Origin: Anaerozeibacter quisquiliarum
GTDB lineage: Bacteria > Bacillota > Clostridia > Christensenellales > Aristaeellaceae
Strand: one strand, 5' to 3'
Length of the DNA: 64,000 bases
Assembly (NCBI GenBank): GCA_051162045.1
Contig: JBISDI010000023.1
Every line of letters starts with the position of its first letter. The first letter of the stretch is position 1. Positions 25,100 to 33,036 of the stretch are shown piece by piece. The position numbers were made by a program, and so were the translations under genes. The notes under the pieces are model-generated. The model was not told the DNA's origin, did not search any database, and saw only the letters and a list, made by a program, of their open reading frames with translations.

Positions 25100-25386
25100 T
25101 TGCCGTCACCCGCTTCCTTAACCGCATTTGCGAACAGGAGCAAATCTTCTTCACTTTGATCCGGATAGATTTCCTTCGCTTTTCCAGCAAAAATGGCGTC
25201 GGAAATTTTGGCGAAGACGCCGTATCTTTCCAGGGCAATGCCCCTCTCACGATCCGCCAAAAGCAACAAGGTATCGCCCGGGGATATGTCAAACATGGCC
25301 CTGACTTCTTTCGGTATGACGATCTGCCCCTTGGGGCCGACCTTTATGGAACTCATAAAGCGTCCGTTTTTGGCTTTTGACTTCAT
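25096..25386 (-). CDS. AbrB/SpoVT-family transcriptional regulator
   Basis: 96 aa. The swapped-hairpin domain is seen as SSIKVGPKGQIVIPKEVRAM followed by FDISPGDTLLLL (about residues 12-43). The C-terminal acidic tail EDLLLFANAV could mediate oligomerisation. The start at 25386 follows GGAGG. It is directly coupled to the glycosyltransferase gene and probably controls it and itself. It shares the low GC content of the glycosyltransferase. Confidence 0.85.
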   Translation of the reverse strand: MKSKAKNGRFMSSIKVGPKGQIVIPKEVRAMFDISPGDTLLLLADRERGIALERYGVFAKISDAIFAGKAKEIYPDQSEEDLLLFANAVKEAGDGK

Positions 25387-25409
25387 AACATCGCGCCTCC
25401 GGGTTATAA

Positions 25410-25453
25410 AAGTATTACTTGTATAACTTATCATATTTTCCTAAATTTGTCAA
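25410..25453 (-). promoter_or_regulatory. AbrB gene promoter with imperfect dyad
   Basis: Minus-strand -35 TTGACA (25453-25448); the -10 is unclear (TAAGTT or TATACA). The AT-rich 20-bp imperfect dyad AAGTATTACTTGTATAACTT (25410-25429) lies at the expected -10/+1 region and may be the autoregulatory AbrB site. Confidence 0.4.
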
Positions 25454-25464
25454 GCCCCAAAGAA

Positions 25465-25509
25465 AAGGATCACCCGGTTTCCGCCGCTTGCGGGAACCGG
25501 GTGATCCTT
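25465..25509 (-). terminator. Terminator of the Clp operon
   Basis: 15-bp perfect stem AAGGATCACCCGGTT/AACCGGGTGATCCTT with a 15-nt loop, 11 bp after the clpC stop. On the minus strand the stem is followed by TTCTTTGGGG, a partial T-run. Confidence 0.82.
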
Positions 25510-25519
25510 GTATTGCACC

Positions 25520-27949
25520 CTACGCGGGCACATGTTCCAACTGCCTGAACGTCAGCTTGTCGCCGTCGACGCCGACGGCTACGCGACTGCCCAGCGCGAT
25601 GCGGCCGGAGAGGATCTCCTCGCTGAGCGCGTCCTCCACCATGCGCTGGATCGCGCGGCGGAGCGGGCGCGCGCCGTACTGCGCGTCGAAGCCGCTCGTC
25701 GAGAGCAGGCCCACCGCCTCCTCTGAGGCCACCAGCTCAATGCCGCGCTCCTTGAGGCGGCGCGCCACCTGGCCCAGCATCAGCCGCGCGATCTGAGCAA
25801 TTTCCTCCTCCTTGAGCTCGCGGAATACGATGATCTCGTCCACGCGGTTCAGGAACTCGGGCCTGAAGATCTTCTTGACCTCGTCCATGATGCCTTCCTT
25901 CATGACCTCATAGCCCTTGACCTCGCCGATCGAACTGCCGAAACCGAGCGTGCGCTGCTTCTTGAGCGCGTGCGCGCCGGCGTTGCTGGTCATCACGATC
26001 ACGGTGTTTTTGAAGTCCACCACCCGGCCCTGGCCGTCGGTCAGCCGTCCGTCCTCGAGGATTTGCAAAAGCGCGTTGAACACGTCGGGATGCGCCTTTT
26101 CCACCTCGTCGAACAGCACCACGGAGTAGGGCTTGCGGCGCACCTTTTCGGTCAGCTGGCCGCCCTCCTCATGGCCCACGTAGCCCGGGGGCGAGCCGAT
26201 CATGCGCGACACCGAGTGCTTCTCCATGTACTCCGACATGTCGATGCGGACCATGCTGTTCTCGTCGCCGAACAGCGCCTCGCCCAGCGCCTTGCACAGC
26301 TCGGTCTTGCCGACGCCCGTCGGGCCCAGAAAGATGAACGAGCCGATCGGGCGGCCGGGATCCTTGAGCCCGGCGCGCGCGCGGCGCACGGCGCGGGCCA
26401 CCGCGGCGACCGCCTCGTCCTGGCCGATCACGCGGTCGTGCAGGATGTTCTCGAGCTTCAGCAGGCGCTCGGCCTCGCCCTCGGTCATGCGCGTGACCGG
26501 GATGCCGGTCCAGGCCGACACGATCTGCGCGACTTCCTCCTCGCCCACGGTCAGTACCTTTTCTTCGCGCTTCTTCTCCCACTGCTTGCGGCGCTCGTTC
26601 ATCTCGTTTTGCAGCTTCTTTTTTTCGTCGCGCAGCGAGGCCGCCTTTTCAAAGTCCTCGTGCGCCACCGCCTCCTCGGTCTCCTTGTTGAGCGCCTCGA
26701 GTTTTGATTCCTGCTCCTTCATATCGGGCGGGGCGGTGAACGCCTGGATCCGCACGCGGCTTGCCGCCTCGTCGACCAGATCGATCGCCTTGTCGGGCAG
26801 GAACCGATCGGGGATGTAGCGGTCGGACAGGTTGACCGCCGCCTTCAGCGCCTCGTCGGTGATGTGCACGCGGTGGTGCGCTTCGTAGCGATCGCGCAGC
26901 CCCGTCATGATCGCGATCGCCTCGTCCTTGGTGGGTTCGCCCACCACGACCGTCTGGAACCGGCGCTCGAGCGCCGCGTCCTTCTCGATGTGCTTGCGGT
27001 ACTCGCTGAGCGTGGTCGCGCCGACCAGCTGCATCTCGCCGCGGGCTAAGAGGGGCTTCAGGATGTTGGCCGCGTCGATCGCGCCCTCGGCCGCGCCCGC
27101 GCCCACCAGCGTGTGCAGCTCGTCGATGAACAGGATGACGTTGCCGGCCTTGCGAATCTCGGCCATGGCGTTCTTCATCCGCTCCTCGAACTCGCCGCGG
27201 TACTTCGCGCCCGCGATCATACCGGCGAGGTCGAGCGACAGTACGCGCTTGCCGCGCAGGATTTCGGGAATATTGCCCTCGGCGATCAGCTGGGCCAGCC
27301 CCTCGACGATCGCCGACTTGCCCACGCCCGGCTCGCCGATCAAGACCGGGTTGTTCTTGGTGCGCCGCGACAGGATTTGAACGATCCGCTCGATTTCGGT
27401 GGCGCGCCCGATCACCGGGTCGAGCTCGCCCGCGCGCGCCGCGCGGGTCAGGTCGCGCGCGAACTGGTTCAGCACCGGCGTGTCTTCGTCCGCGCCCTCG
27501 GACTTGGGGCCCTCTTCGTTGCCGATGAGCTTTAGCAGTTCCTCGCGCGCCTTGTCGAGGTCGATGCCCATCTTGATTAAGATGTGCGCCGCCACGCCCT
27601 CGCGCTCGCGCATCAGCGCCAGCAGCAAGTGCTCGGTACCCACGTAGTTTTGTTTCAAATCGCGGGCCTCGCGCCCGCTTTGCTCGAGCACCTTCTTGGT
27701 GCGCGGGGTGTAGCTCATCGCCTTGATCGGCTGGGTGTTGTCGCCGCGCCCGAGCAGCTCGAGCACCTCGGCGCGCACGGCGTCGAGCGTGAGGCCGGAC
27801 AGCACCGCGCCCGCCGAGCCCGGATCGCTGAGCACGCCCAGCAGCAAATGCTCGGTGCCCACGTAGTTGCGCCCGAGCCCGGCCGCTTCCTGCTGGGAAG
27901 CGACCAGCGCGCGCTGCGCGCGCTCGGTGAATCTTGAAAAGAATGCCAT
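25520..27949 (-). CDS. clpC: ATP-dependent Clp protease ATP-binding subunit ClpC
   Basis: 809 aa AAA+ unfoldase. It has a duplicated N domain (about residues 1-150, with repeated NYVGTEHLLL motifs), AAA1 with Walker A GEPGVGKS, a middle UVR-containing linker (about 410-470), and AAA2 with Walker A GPTGVGKT. It unfolds substrates, including McsB-marked arginine-phosphorylated proteins, for ClpP. It is the last gene of ctsR-mcsA-mcsB-clpC, but 84 bp with a strong hairpin separate it from mcsB. Confidence 0.96.
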   Translation of the reverse strand: MAFFSRFTERAQRALVASQQEAAGLGRNYVGTEHLLLGVLSDPGSAGAVLSGLTLDAVRAEVLELLGRGDNTQPIKAMSYTPRTKKVLEQSGREARDLKQNYVGTEHLLLALMREREGVAAHILIKMGIDLDKAREELLKLIGNEEGPKSEGADEDTPVLNQFARDLTRAARAGELDPVIGRATEIERIVQILSRRTKNNPVLIGEPGVGKSAIVEGLAQLIAEGNIPEILRGKRVLSLDLAGMIAGAKYRGEFEERMKNAMAEIRKAGNVILFIDELHTLVGAGAAEGAIDAANILKPLLARGEMQLVGATTLSEYRKHIEKDAALERRFQTVVVGEPTKDEAIAIMTGLRDRYEAHHRVHITDEALKAAVNLSDRYIPDRFLPDKAIDLVDEAASRVRIQAFTAPPDMKEQESKLEALNKETEEAVAHEDFEKAASLRDEKKKLQNEMNERRKQWEKKREEKVLTVGEEEVAQIVSAWTGIPVTRMTEGEAERLLKLENILHDRVIGQDEAVAAVARAVRRARAGLKDPGRPIGSFIFLGPTGVGKTELCKALGEALFGDENSMVRIDMSEYMEKHSVSRMIGSPPGYVGHEEGGQLTEKVRRKPYSVVLFDEVEKAHPDVFNALLQILEDGRLTDGQGRVVDFKNTVIVMTSNAGAHALKKQRTLGFGSSIGEVKGYEVMKEGIMDEVKKIFRPEFLNRVDEIIVFRELKEEEIAQIARLMLGQVARRLKERGIELVASEEAVGLLSTSGFDAQYGARPLRRAIQRMVEDALSEEILSGRIALGSRVAVGVDGDKLTFRQLEHVPA

Positions 27950-27996
27950 ATCTTAATCCTCCTTAAGGTCGTTGGTTCGGGGCGCGGCGCCATGGA

Positions 27997-28027
27997 ACCC
28001 ATTCCCCTCCCGGGGAGGGGAATGGGT
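27997..28027. repeat. 14-bp-arm palindromic repeat between mcsB and clpC
   Basis: Perfect arms ACCCATTCCCCTCC (27997-28010) and GGAGGGGAATGGGT (28014-28027) with a 3-nt loop. It is a full-length copy of the dispersed repeat family, inside an operon that is normally contiguous. It could attenuate clpC transcription or stabilise the upstream mRNA. Confidence 0.8.
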
Positions 28028-28033
28028 CACCCG

Positions 28034-29041
28034 TCAAATGACTTTCAATGCGTCGCGCAGGATGTCGGCGCGCAGTGCGTCGCGGGCGCGCTCGGATAGC
28101 GCTTCGCCCGCGCGCACGGCCAGCGAGCCGTTTTGCAAATCCCAGACCAAGGCGTCGACCGCGTTGACCGGAAAGTTTACGAGGCCGATCGAGGCCGCAA
28201 CGCGCAGATCGCTCATGCGGGGCATGAGCTCGGCCGCGCTCATCATGCGCGCCGTCTTCAAGATGCCCACCGAGCGCATCAGCTTATCCGCCACCGCCAC
28301 CGCGTCCTGCTGGTTCATCGCCTCGCGCACCTGGCGCTCGTGCCCGGCCAGTTGCAGCGTCGTGGCGATCAGCGCGCGGATGATGTCGTCCTCGGTACGG
28401 CCGAGCGTGGACTGGTTCGACACCTGGTACAGGCAGCCCACCGCATCGCTGCCCTCGCCGTAGATGCCGCGCACCGTCATCGACAGCTTGGCGACCGCCT
28501 GGACGATCGAGCCGATCTGCCCGGTCGCGCTGAGCGCGGGCAGGTGCAGCATCGTGGAGGCGCGCATGCCGGTGCCGACGTTGGTCGGGCAGCTCGTCAG
28601 GTAGCCCCACTGTGCGTCGTAGGCAAACCGCCCCTGCTCGCTCAACCGGTCGTCGGCCTTGAAGGCCAGCTCGGCCGCTCGCTCGAGTTGCAGGCCCGGC
28701 AGCAACCCCTGGATGCGCAGGTGATCCTCCTCGTTGACCATGATGGACGTAGTTTCGCCGCTCGAAATCAGCGCGGCCGACCACTGCTTGAACTTGAGCA
28801 GGTCGTAGCTGACGAGATGGCGCTCCACCAAACGGTTGCGCGCGTCTTCGCTGAGCTCGGCCATGCGCAGGAATTCGTAGTCGCCCGGCTTTCGCTCCAT
28901 CGCGGCGCGCGCTCGCTCGATCGTGAGGCCGGCGCGCTCGCCGTCCATCTTGGGGAAGAACGGGATGTCCGCGTAGTTGCGCGCCAGGCGCACGCGGCTG
29001 GACAGTACCACGTCCTGTTCGGGCGCGAGGTAATCGGTCAT
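28034..29041 (-). CDS. mcsB: Protein arginine kinase McsB
   Basis: 335 aa phosphagen-kinase-like enzyme. Seen are VLSSRVRLARNY (phosphate-binding arginines), VNEEDHLRIQ and CPTNVGTGMRAS (active-site loop with the Cys-Pro-Thr-Asn found in the family). It phosphorylates arginine residues on CtsR and misfolded proteins, marking them for ClpCP. Its start overlaps the mcsA stop (ATGA), giving tight coupling with its activator McsA. Confidence 0.95.
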   Translation of the reverse strand: MTDYLAPEQDVVLSSRVRLARNYADIPFFPKMDGERAGLTIERARAAMERKPGDYEFLRMAELSEDARNRLVERHLVSYDLLKFKQWSAALISSGETTSIMVNEEDHLRIQGLLPGLQLERAAELAFKADDRLSEQGRFAYDAQWGYLTSCPTNVGTGMRASTMLHLPALSATGQIGSIVQAVAKLSMTVRGIYGEGSDAVGCLYQVSNQSTLGRTEDDIIRALIATTLQLAGHERQVREAMNQQDAVAVADKLMRSVGILKTARMMSAAELMPRMSDLRVAASIGLVNFPVNAVDALVWDLQNGSLAVRAGEALSERARDALRADILRDALKVI

Positions 29042-29577
29042 GTTTCTACCTCCCCGGCCGCGGGCACGGCCTCGAGCTTGCCTTTAAGCGCGCGAATCTG
29101 GTCGCGCAGCCGCGCCGCTTCCTCGTAGGCCTCATCGGCGATCGCGCGGCCCAGGCGCTGCTTGAGCCGCTCAATTTCCAGCCGGATCGACAGATCGCTC
29201 GATGAGCCGCCCGGCAACCGCCCGCTGTGCCGCGTGTGGCCGTGGATGCGCTTGAGCATCGTTTCCAGCGGCGCGCGGAAAGCCCCGTAGCAGCCGGGGC
29301 AGCCCAGGAAGCCGGTCTCGCGGAATTCCTCGTAGGTCTGGCCGCAGTCCGCGCATATGAGATCGAGGGCCTCCGGATGCTCGTCGTCGTCCTGCTGCTT
29401 GACCGCCTGCAACAGGCCCCCGATCAGTCCCGCGAGCGAGGACAGATCGAGCGTACCGAACTGCTTCTTGGCCTTGGCCATGCATTCGGTGCACAAGTGC
29501 CGCTCACGCTTTTCCCCACCCGATATCGTCATCAGCTTGATCGTGGCGTCGCGGACGCCGCATTCATCGCAAATCAT
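29038..29577 (-). CDS. mcsA: McsA, zinc-finger activator of McsB
   Basis: 179 aa. Four CxxC pairs are visible: CDEC, CTEC, CADC and CPGC (within about the first 90 residues), then a C-terminal UVR motif (KQRLGRAIADEAYEEAARLR). McsA binds zinc and stimulates McsB kinase activity; the UVR motif resembles that of UvrB and ClpC. The start at 29577 is chosen by the AAGGAG upstream; it overlaps the end of ctsR by 14 nt. The 24-codon upstream extension is in ctsR sequence and is rejected. Confidence 0.93.
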   Translation of the reverse strand: MICDECGVRDATIKLMTISGGEKRERHLCTECMAKAKKQFGTLDLSSLAGLIGGLLQAVKQQDDDEHPEALDLICADCGQTYEEFRETGFLGCPGCYGAFRAPLETMLKRIHGHTRHSGRLPGGSSSDLSIRLEIERLKQRLGRAIADEAYEEAARLRDQIRALKGKLEAVPAAGEVET

Positions 29578-30049
29578 CGCTGTCCTCTCCTTCCAGGTTG
29601 CGAAAAACCTGTTTGAGCATGCTGCTGAGCACGGCCGCCCGCAGCACATCCTTGGCGCTGATCGGCAGAGCCAGCGCGCTCTTCGAAACGGCCGCGCGCA
29701 TCAGCGAAGCCTCGCCCGGGGTAACCAGCTCGCCGTCCTCAATCTGGGCGATGATCGCCCGCGCGGTGTCCTCGGCGATCGCCGTGCCCACGCGGCCCAG
29801 CAGGGCGCTCAGCAGATTGTCCGCGCCGCTCATCTGCAGGCGCACGATCCGCACGAACCCGCCGCCGCCGCGCCGGCTCTCGATCAGGTAACCGTGATCG
29901 ACTGAGAACCTAGTCGCCAGCACGTAGTTGATCTGAGACGGCGCGCACCCAAAGTGCTGCGCCAACTCGTTGCGCCGAAGTTCTATCTGACGATCGTCGC
30001 ACATCAGTTCCTTGATGAATCGCTCGATCATATCGCTCAGCTGTGCCAT
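29564..30049 (-). CDS. ctsR: CtsR, repressor of class III stress genes
   Basis: 161 aa. The N-terminal helix-turn-helix (RNELAQHFGCAPSQINYVL) and the glycine-rich heat-sensing wing (SRRGGGGFVRI) are intact. CtsR represses clp genes at normal temperature and is removed on stress by unfolding of the wing and McsB-ClpCP action. A tandem heptad operator lies directly upstream, so the operon is autoregulated. ATG 30049 follows GGAGG. Confidence 0.95.
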   Translation of the reverse strand: MAQLSDMIERFIKELMCDDRQIELRRNELAQHFGCAPSQINYVLATRFSVDHGYLIESRRGGGGFVRIVRLQMSGADNLLSALLGRVGTAIAEDTARAIIAQIEDGELVTPGEASLMRAAVSKSALALPISAKDVLRAAVLSSMLKQVFRNLEGEDSDDLR

Positions 30050-30065
30050 GTTCCCGACCTCCGTA

Positions 30066-30113
30066 TTTGACCATCTTTGACTATATTATAAGCCGCGGTC
30101 AGGAAAAACACAA
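30066..30113 (-). promoter_or_regulatory. ctsR operon promoter with CtsR box
   Basis: Minus strand: -35 TTGTGT (30113-30108), 17-bp spacer, -10 TATAAT (30090-30085), then the CtsR heptads AGTCAAA-GAT-GGTCAAA (30082-30066) covering the start of transcription. The two heptads and 3-bp spacer match the established CtsR consensus. Confidence 0.92.
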
Positions 30114-30214
30114 GTAAAAAGTTGAATGCGGCGCGCGGCAAAGGCACGGCTCAAGATTAAAATCAACCAAATCGCGCGGTCGTAAACAGCCATTCCATTA
30201 TTTACGCGCCCCCA

Positions 30215-30243
30215 TTGAAATCGGTGTAGGTTTAAGGTATGAT
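30215..30243 (+). promoter_or_regulatory. Promoter of the BusR-like regulator gene
   Basis: -35 TTGAAA (30215-30220), 17-bp spacer, -10 TATGAT (30238-30243), 48 bp before the ATG. The rest of the 240-bp gap between ctsR and this gene holds the divergent ctsR promoter and nothing else recognised. Confidence 0.7.
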
Positions 30244-30290
30244 GAAGGCGGCAAGTACGATGCCCGCTTGCGGCGGGCGATGAGGACGAC

Positions 30291-30914
30291 ATGAAAAAGG
30301 ACAAGGGCGCGCCGGCGTATTTACAGGTGGCGCGGGACATCGCGGGGCGGATTGCGTCCGGCGAGATTGGGGAAGGGCAGCGCTTTTCGGGGCGCTCGCT
30401 GATGAGCTCGAGGTACAAAGTCTCCCCGGAGACCATCCGGCGGGCGTTGGGGCTGCTCAATGAAGTGGATGTGATCGAAATGAAGCCGGGCAGCGGCGCG
30501 CGGGTCAAGTCGCGCGAGCGCGCCGCTCAGTACCTGGGCCAGCACGACGAGGCCCACGGCATGCGCCTGCTCAAGGAGCGGCTGGCCGAACTGATCGGGC
30601 AGCGGCGCGTGATCGACGAGCAGATGCAGGCGACCATCCAACAGCTGACCGACATGGCCGAGCGCTTTCGCTACGGCGACGTGATGCGCACCTACGAGTT
30701 TGCGGTGCCGCCGGGCGCGCGCATCGAGGGCATGAGCATTGCCGAGATCGGCTTCCGAACGCAGACCGGCGCGACCATATTGGCCATACGCCGGGGCGGC
30801 GAGGTTAAGCTGTCGCCGCCGCCCGAGGAGGTCATCGTCGCCCATGATGTGCTGGTGGTGGTTTGCGGCGTGCTGCTGGTACCCGTCGTTTCGAAATTTG
30901 TGAGCCAAGTGTAG
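30291..30914 (+). CDS. GntR-type HTH regulator with RCK_C (TrkA-C) domain, BusR-like
   Basis: 207 aa. Residues about 6-75 form a GntR winged helix (LQVARDIAGRIASGEI then SPETIRRALGLL). Residues about 85-125 are helical and likely coiled. Residues about 133-204 form an RCK_C domain (IEGMSIAEIGFRTQTGATIL and IRRGGEVKLSPPPEE). This architecture is that of BusR, the c-di-AMP-responsive repressor of the BusAB/OpuA betaine importer in streptococci and lactococci. A betaine-type importer is encoded 1.1 kb downstream on the same strand, supporting the assignment. Ligand binding is inferred. Confidence 0.82.
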   Translation: MKKDKGAPAYLQVARDIAGRIASGEIGEGQRFSGRSLMSSRYKVSPETIRRALGLLNEVDVIEMKPGSGARVKSRERAAQYLGQHDEAHGMRLLKERLAELIGQRRVIDEQMQATIQQLTDMAERFRYGDVMRTYEFAVPPGARIEGMSIAEIGFRTQTGATILAIRRGGEVKLSPPPEEVIVAHDVLVVVCGVLLVPVVSKFVSQV

Positions 30915-30935
30915 ATGAAGCAAGGGGGCGACCGT

Positions 30936-31790
30936 ATGCTGTATCATGTGTTGGGGAAGACGGGGCTGAGCGTTTCAGCCGTCGTGTTCGGCGGCATCAT
31001 CAACATGGACGAGGCGCAGTCGGACGCCGACAGCCACGTGGCGCGGGCGATCGACGCGGGCGTCAACTACTTCGACGTCGCGCCCACCTACGGCGATGCC
31101 GAGGAGCGGCTGGGCCCGGCGCTCGCGCCCTACCGCAAGGACGTGTTGTTGGCCTGCAAGACCGAGGAGCGCACGGCGGCCGGCGCGCGGGAGAAGCTGG
31201 AGACGTCGCTTAAGAGGCTCAAGACCGACCACTTCGACGTGTATCAACTGCACGCGCTGGCCACCGACGCGGACCTCGACCGCGCGTTCGGCCCCGGCGG
31301 CGCGATGGAGGTCGTCCTCAAGGCCAAGCGCGACGGCATCATCCGCTGCGTGGGCTTTTCGGCCCACAATGAGGACGTGGCGCTGCGCGCGCTGACGATG
31401 TACGACTTTGACACGGTGCTGTTCCCGCTCAACTGGGCGCTGGGCATCGTGACGGGCTGGGGCGACCGGATCAGCCGGGCCGCGCGGGACAAGAACTTGG
31501 GGCTTTTGGGCATGAAGTCGCTGGTACGGCGGCAGTGGCGCGAAGGCGAACCGCGGCCCTACCCCAAGTCCTGGTGTCAGCCGCTGTGGGGCGACGAGGC
31601 GCTGAGCGTGGCCGCGATGAAGTACGCGGTACTCAAGGGCGCGCACACGCTGGTGCCGCCCGGCAACCTCGAACACTTTTTGTTCATGCTGGACCACGTC
31701 GATCAATGCTACCGCGACCCCATGACCGAGGCGGAATGGGCGATGCTGCGCAGCGGGGCCGAGGCCGTCAAGGACGAACTGATCTTTTAG
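30936..31790 (+). CDS. Aldo/keto reductase-family oxidoreductase
   Basis: 284 aa. TIM-barrel AKR with LGKTGLSVSAVVFGG at the start, GVNYFDVAPTYGDAE (catalytic Asp and Tyr), LLACKTEER (catalytic Lys) and a DVYQLHAL segment carrying the expected His. It is of the class often annotated as predicted oxidoreductases of the AKR superfamily; substrate unknown. ATG 30936 follows GGGGG; the ATG right after the preceding stop lacks a ribosome site. It lies 21 bp after the BusR-like gene and is probably cotranscribed. A terminator follows. Confidence 0.85.
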   Translation: MLYHVLGKTGLSVSAVVFGGIINMDEAQSDADSHVARAIDAGVNYFDVAPTYGDAEERLGPALAPYRKDVLLACKTEERTAAGAREKLETSLKRLKTDHFDVYQLHALATDADLDRAFGPGGAMEVVLKAKRDGIIRCVGFSAHNEDVALRALTMYDFDTVLFPLNWALGIVTGWGDRISRAARDKNLGLLGMKSLVRRQWREGEPRPYPKSWCQPLWGDEALSVAAMKYAVLKGAHTLVPPGNLEHFLFMLDHVDQCYRDPMTEAEWAMLRSGAEAVKDELIF

Positions 31791-31801
31791 CCAATGGACA
31801 G

Positions 31802-31837
31802 AAAACGAGCCGAGATCGCGAGATCGAGGCTTGTTTT
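31802..31837 (+). terminator. Terminator after the aldo/keto reductase gene
   Basis: Stem AAAACGAGCC/GGCTTGTTTT (one mismatch) with an inner GATC-GCGA-GATC stem, followed by TTCATTTTCG. It separates this unit from the betaine transporter promoter 30 bp later. Confidence 0.7.
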
Positions 31838-31866
31838 TCATTTTCGTTAACATTCCGTAACAGTGC

Positions 31867-31905
31867 TTGACAAAGTGACAACTTTGATTTAGTGTATAAG
31901 TTGTC
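31867..31905 (+). promoter_or_regulatory. Promoter/operator region of the betaine-type importer
   Basis: TTGACA at 31867-31872, with a weak -10 (TAGTGT 31890-31895 or TATAAG 31895-31900). Two dyads overlap: CAAAGT-GACA-ACTTTG (31871-31886) and the 8-bp inverted repeat GACAACTT ... AAGTTGTC (31877-31884 and 31898-31905, 13 bp apart). The repeats flank the presumed -10, as expected for a repressor such as the BusR-like protein. Confidence 0.6.
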
Positions 31906-31924
31906 GGTTTTCAACGACACTTTT

Positions 31925-32006
31925 GAGCTTCGCTGCGCGGGCGCTGGAGTGAGCCGCCGCGAAGCTCCGCTGCCTGAACACCGTGCGCATACCACGGTGC
32001 GCACGG
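31925..32006 (+). other. Structured 5' leader with two hairpins
   Basis: Between the promoter and the opuAC ribosome site are two perfect 9-bp stems: GAGCTTCGC/GCGAAGCTC (31925-31933 and 31959-31967) and CCGTGCGCA/TGCGCACGG (31981-31989 and 31998-32006). Neither is followed by a T-run. It does not resemble a riboswitch I know; it may be an RNA stability or attenuation element. Confidence 0.5.
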
Positions 32007-32034
32007 CGCAAAAGATGGAAGGAGGCACATGGAC

Positions 32035-33018
32035 ATGAAGAAACTGATGATGTTGACGCTTGCGGTACTGATGCTGGCCGCGTCGATCGCGGCTCCGGCG
32101 ATGGCCGAGCCCAAGACGCGGATCGTGTTTGCCGACGTCGGCTGGGATTCGATCCGGTTCCACAACGCGGTGGCGGGTACGGTGGCCGAGGCGGTGTTCG
32201 GCTACAGCTGGGAGGAGTTGTCGGGCTCGACGCCGATCACCCACGAGGGTCTGATGGCCGGCGACATCGACGCGCATATGGAGGTGTGGACCGATAACCT
32301 GCCGAGCTACGCGCAAGATTTGGCCGAGGGCAAGCTCAAGGAACTGTCGATCAACTTCGACGACAACTACCAGGGCCTGTACGTGCCCCGCTATGTGATC
32401 GAGGGCGACGCCGAACGCGGCATCGAAGCGGTCGCGCCCGATCTCAAGACCGTCGAGGATTTGAAGCGCTACGCGGACATATTTCCCGATCCTGAATCGC
32501 CCGGTATGGGCCGCATCTTCGGCGGCATTCCGGGTTGGGAGGTCACAGAGATCCTGCGGCGCAAGGTGGAACTCTACGGTCTGACCGAAATGTACAATTA
32601 CGTGCTGCCGGGCAGCGACGCAGCCATGAGCGCGGCGATCGTCTCGGCCTGGGACCGCGGCAAGCCCATCGTGACCTACTACTGGGAGCCCACCTGGCTC
32701 TTGGGCATGTACGACTTCGTGCTGCTCGAGGACGCGCCCTACGACGCGGACACCTACATGAGCGGCGCGACCGCGTTCCCCGCGGTCAAGGTGTCGGTGT
32801 GCGCAAGCCCCGGCTTTGCCGCGTCGAACCCCGAGTTCTGCGCCTTCCTTGAAAAGTACCGCACCTCGTCCGCGCTGACCAGCGAGGCGCTGGCCCACAT
32901 GCAGGGGACCGGCGACGATTACGTCGCCACCGCGCGCTGGTTCTTGAACGAGCACCCCGAGCTGGTCGATGCGTGGCTGACGCCCGAGCAGGCGCAGTTG
33001 CTGCGCGCGGCGATTTGA
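32035..33018 (+). CDS. opuAC: Glycine betaine/quaternary amine ABC transporter substrate-binding protein (OpuAC family)
   Basis: 327 aa. Signal peptide with AMA cleavage near residue 24 and no lipobox Cys; mature domain of the OpuAC/ProX type with Trp residues (DVGW, MEVWTDN, YYWEPTW) that could form the aromatic cage for a quaternary ammonium. It captures osmolytes outside the cell. ATG 32035 is preferred because AGGAGG lies 9 nt upstream; ATG 32029 is too close. It is the first gene of the binding protein-permease-ATPase operon. Confidence 0.87.
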   Translation: MKKLMMLTLAVLMLAASIAAPAMAEPKTRIVFADVGWDSIRFHNAVAGTVAEAVFGYSWEELSGSTPITHEGLMAGDIDAHMEVWTDNLPSYAQDLAEGKLKELSINFDDNYQGLYVPRYVIEGDAERGIEAVAPDLKTVEDLKRYADIFPDPESPGMGRIFGGIPGWEVTEILRRKVELYGLTEMYNYVLPGSDAAMSAAIVSAWDRGKPIVTYYWEPTWLLGMYDFVLLEDAPYDADTYMSGATAFPAVKVSVCASPGFAASNPEFCAFLEKYRTSSALTSEALAHMQGTGDDYVATARWFLNEHPELVDAWLTPEQAQLLRAAI

Positions 33019-33036
33019 CGGAGGTGAACTAAGTTC

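Noticed and set aside
23924..25453. AbrB-glycosyltransferase pair as a prophage or integrative element
   Set aside because: No integrase, transposase, terminal repeats or tRNA target flank it; only composition suggests transfer.
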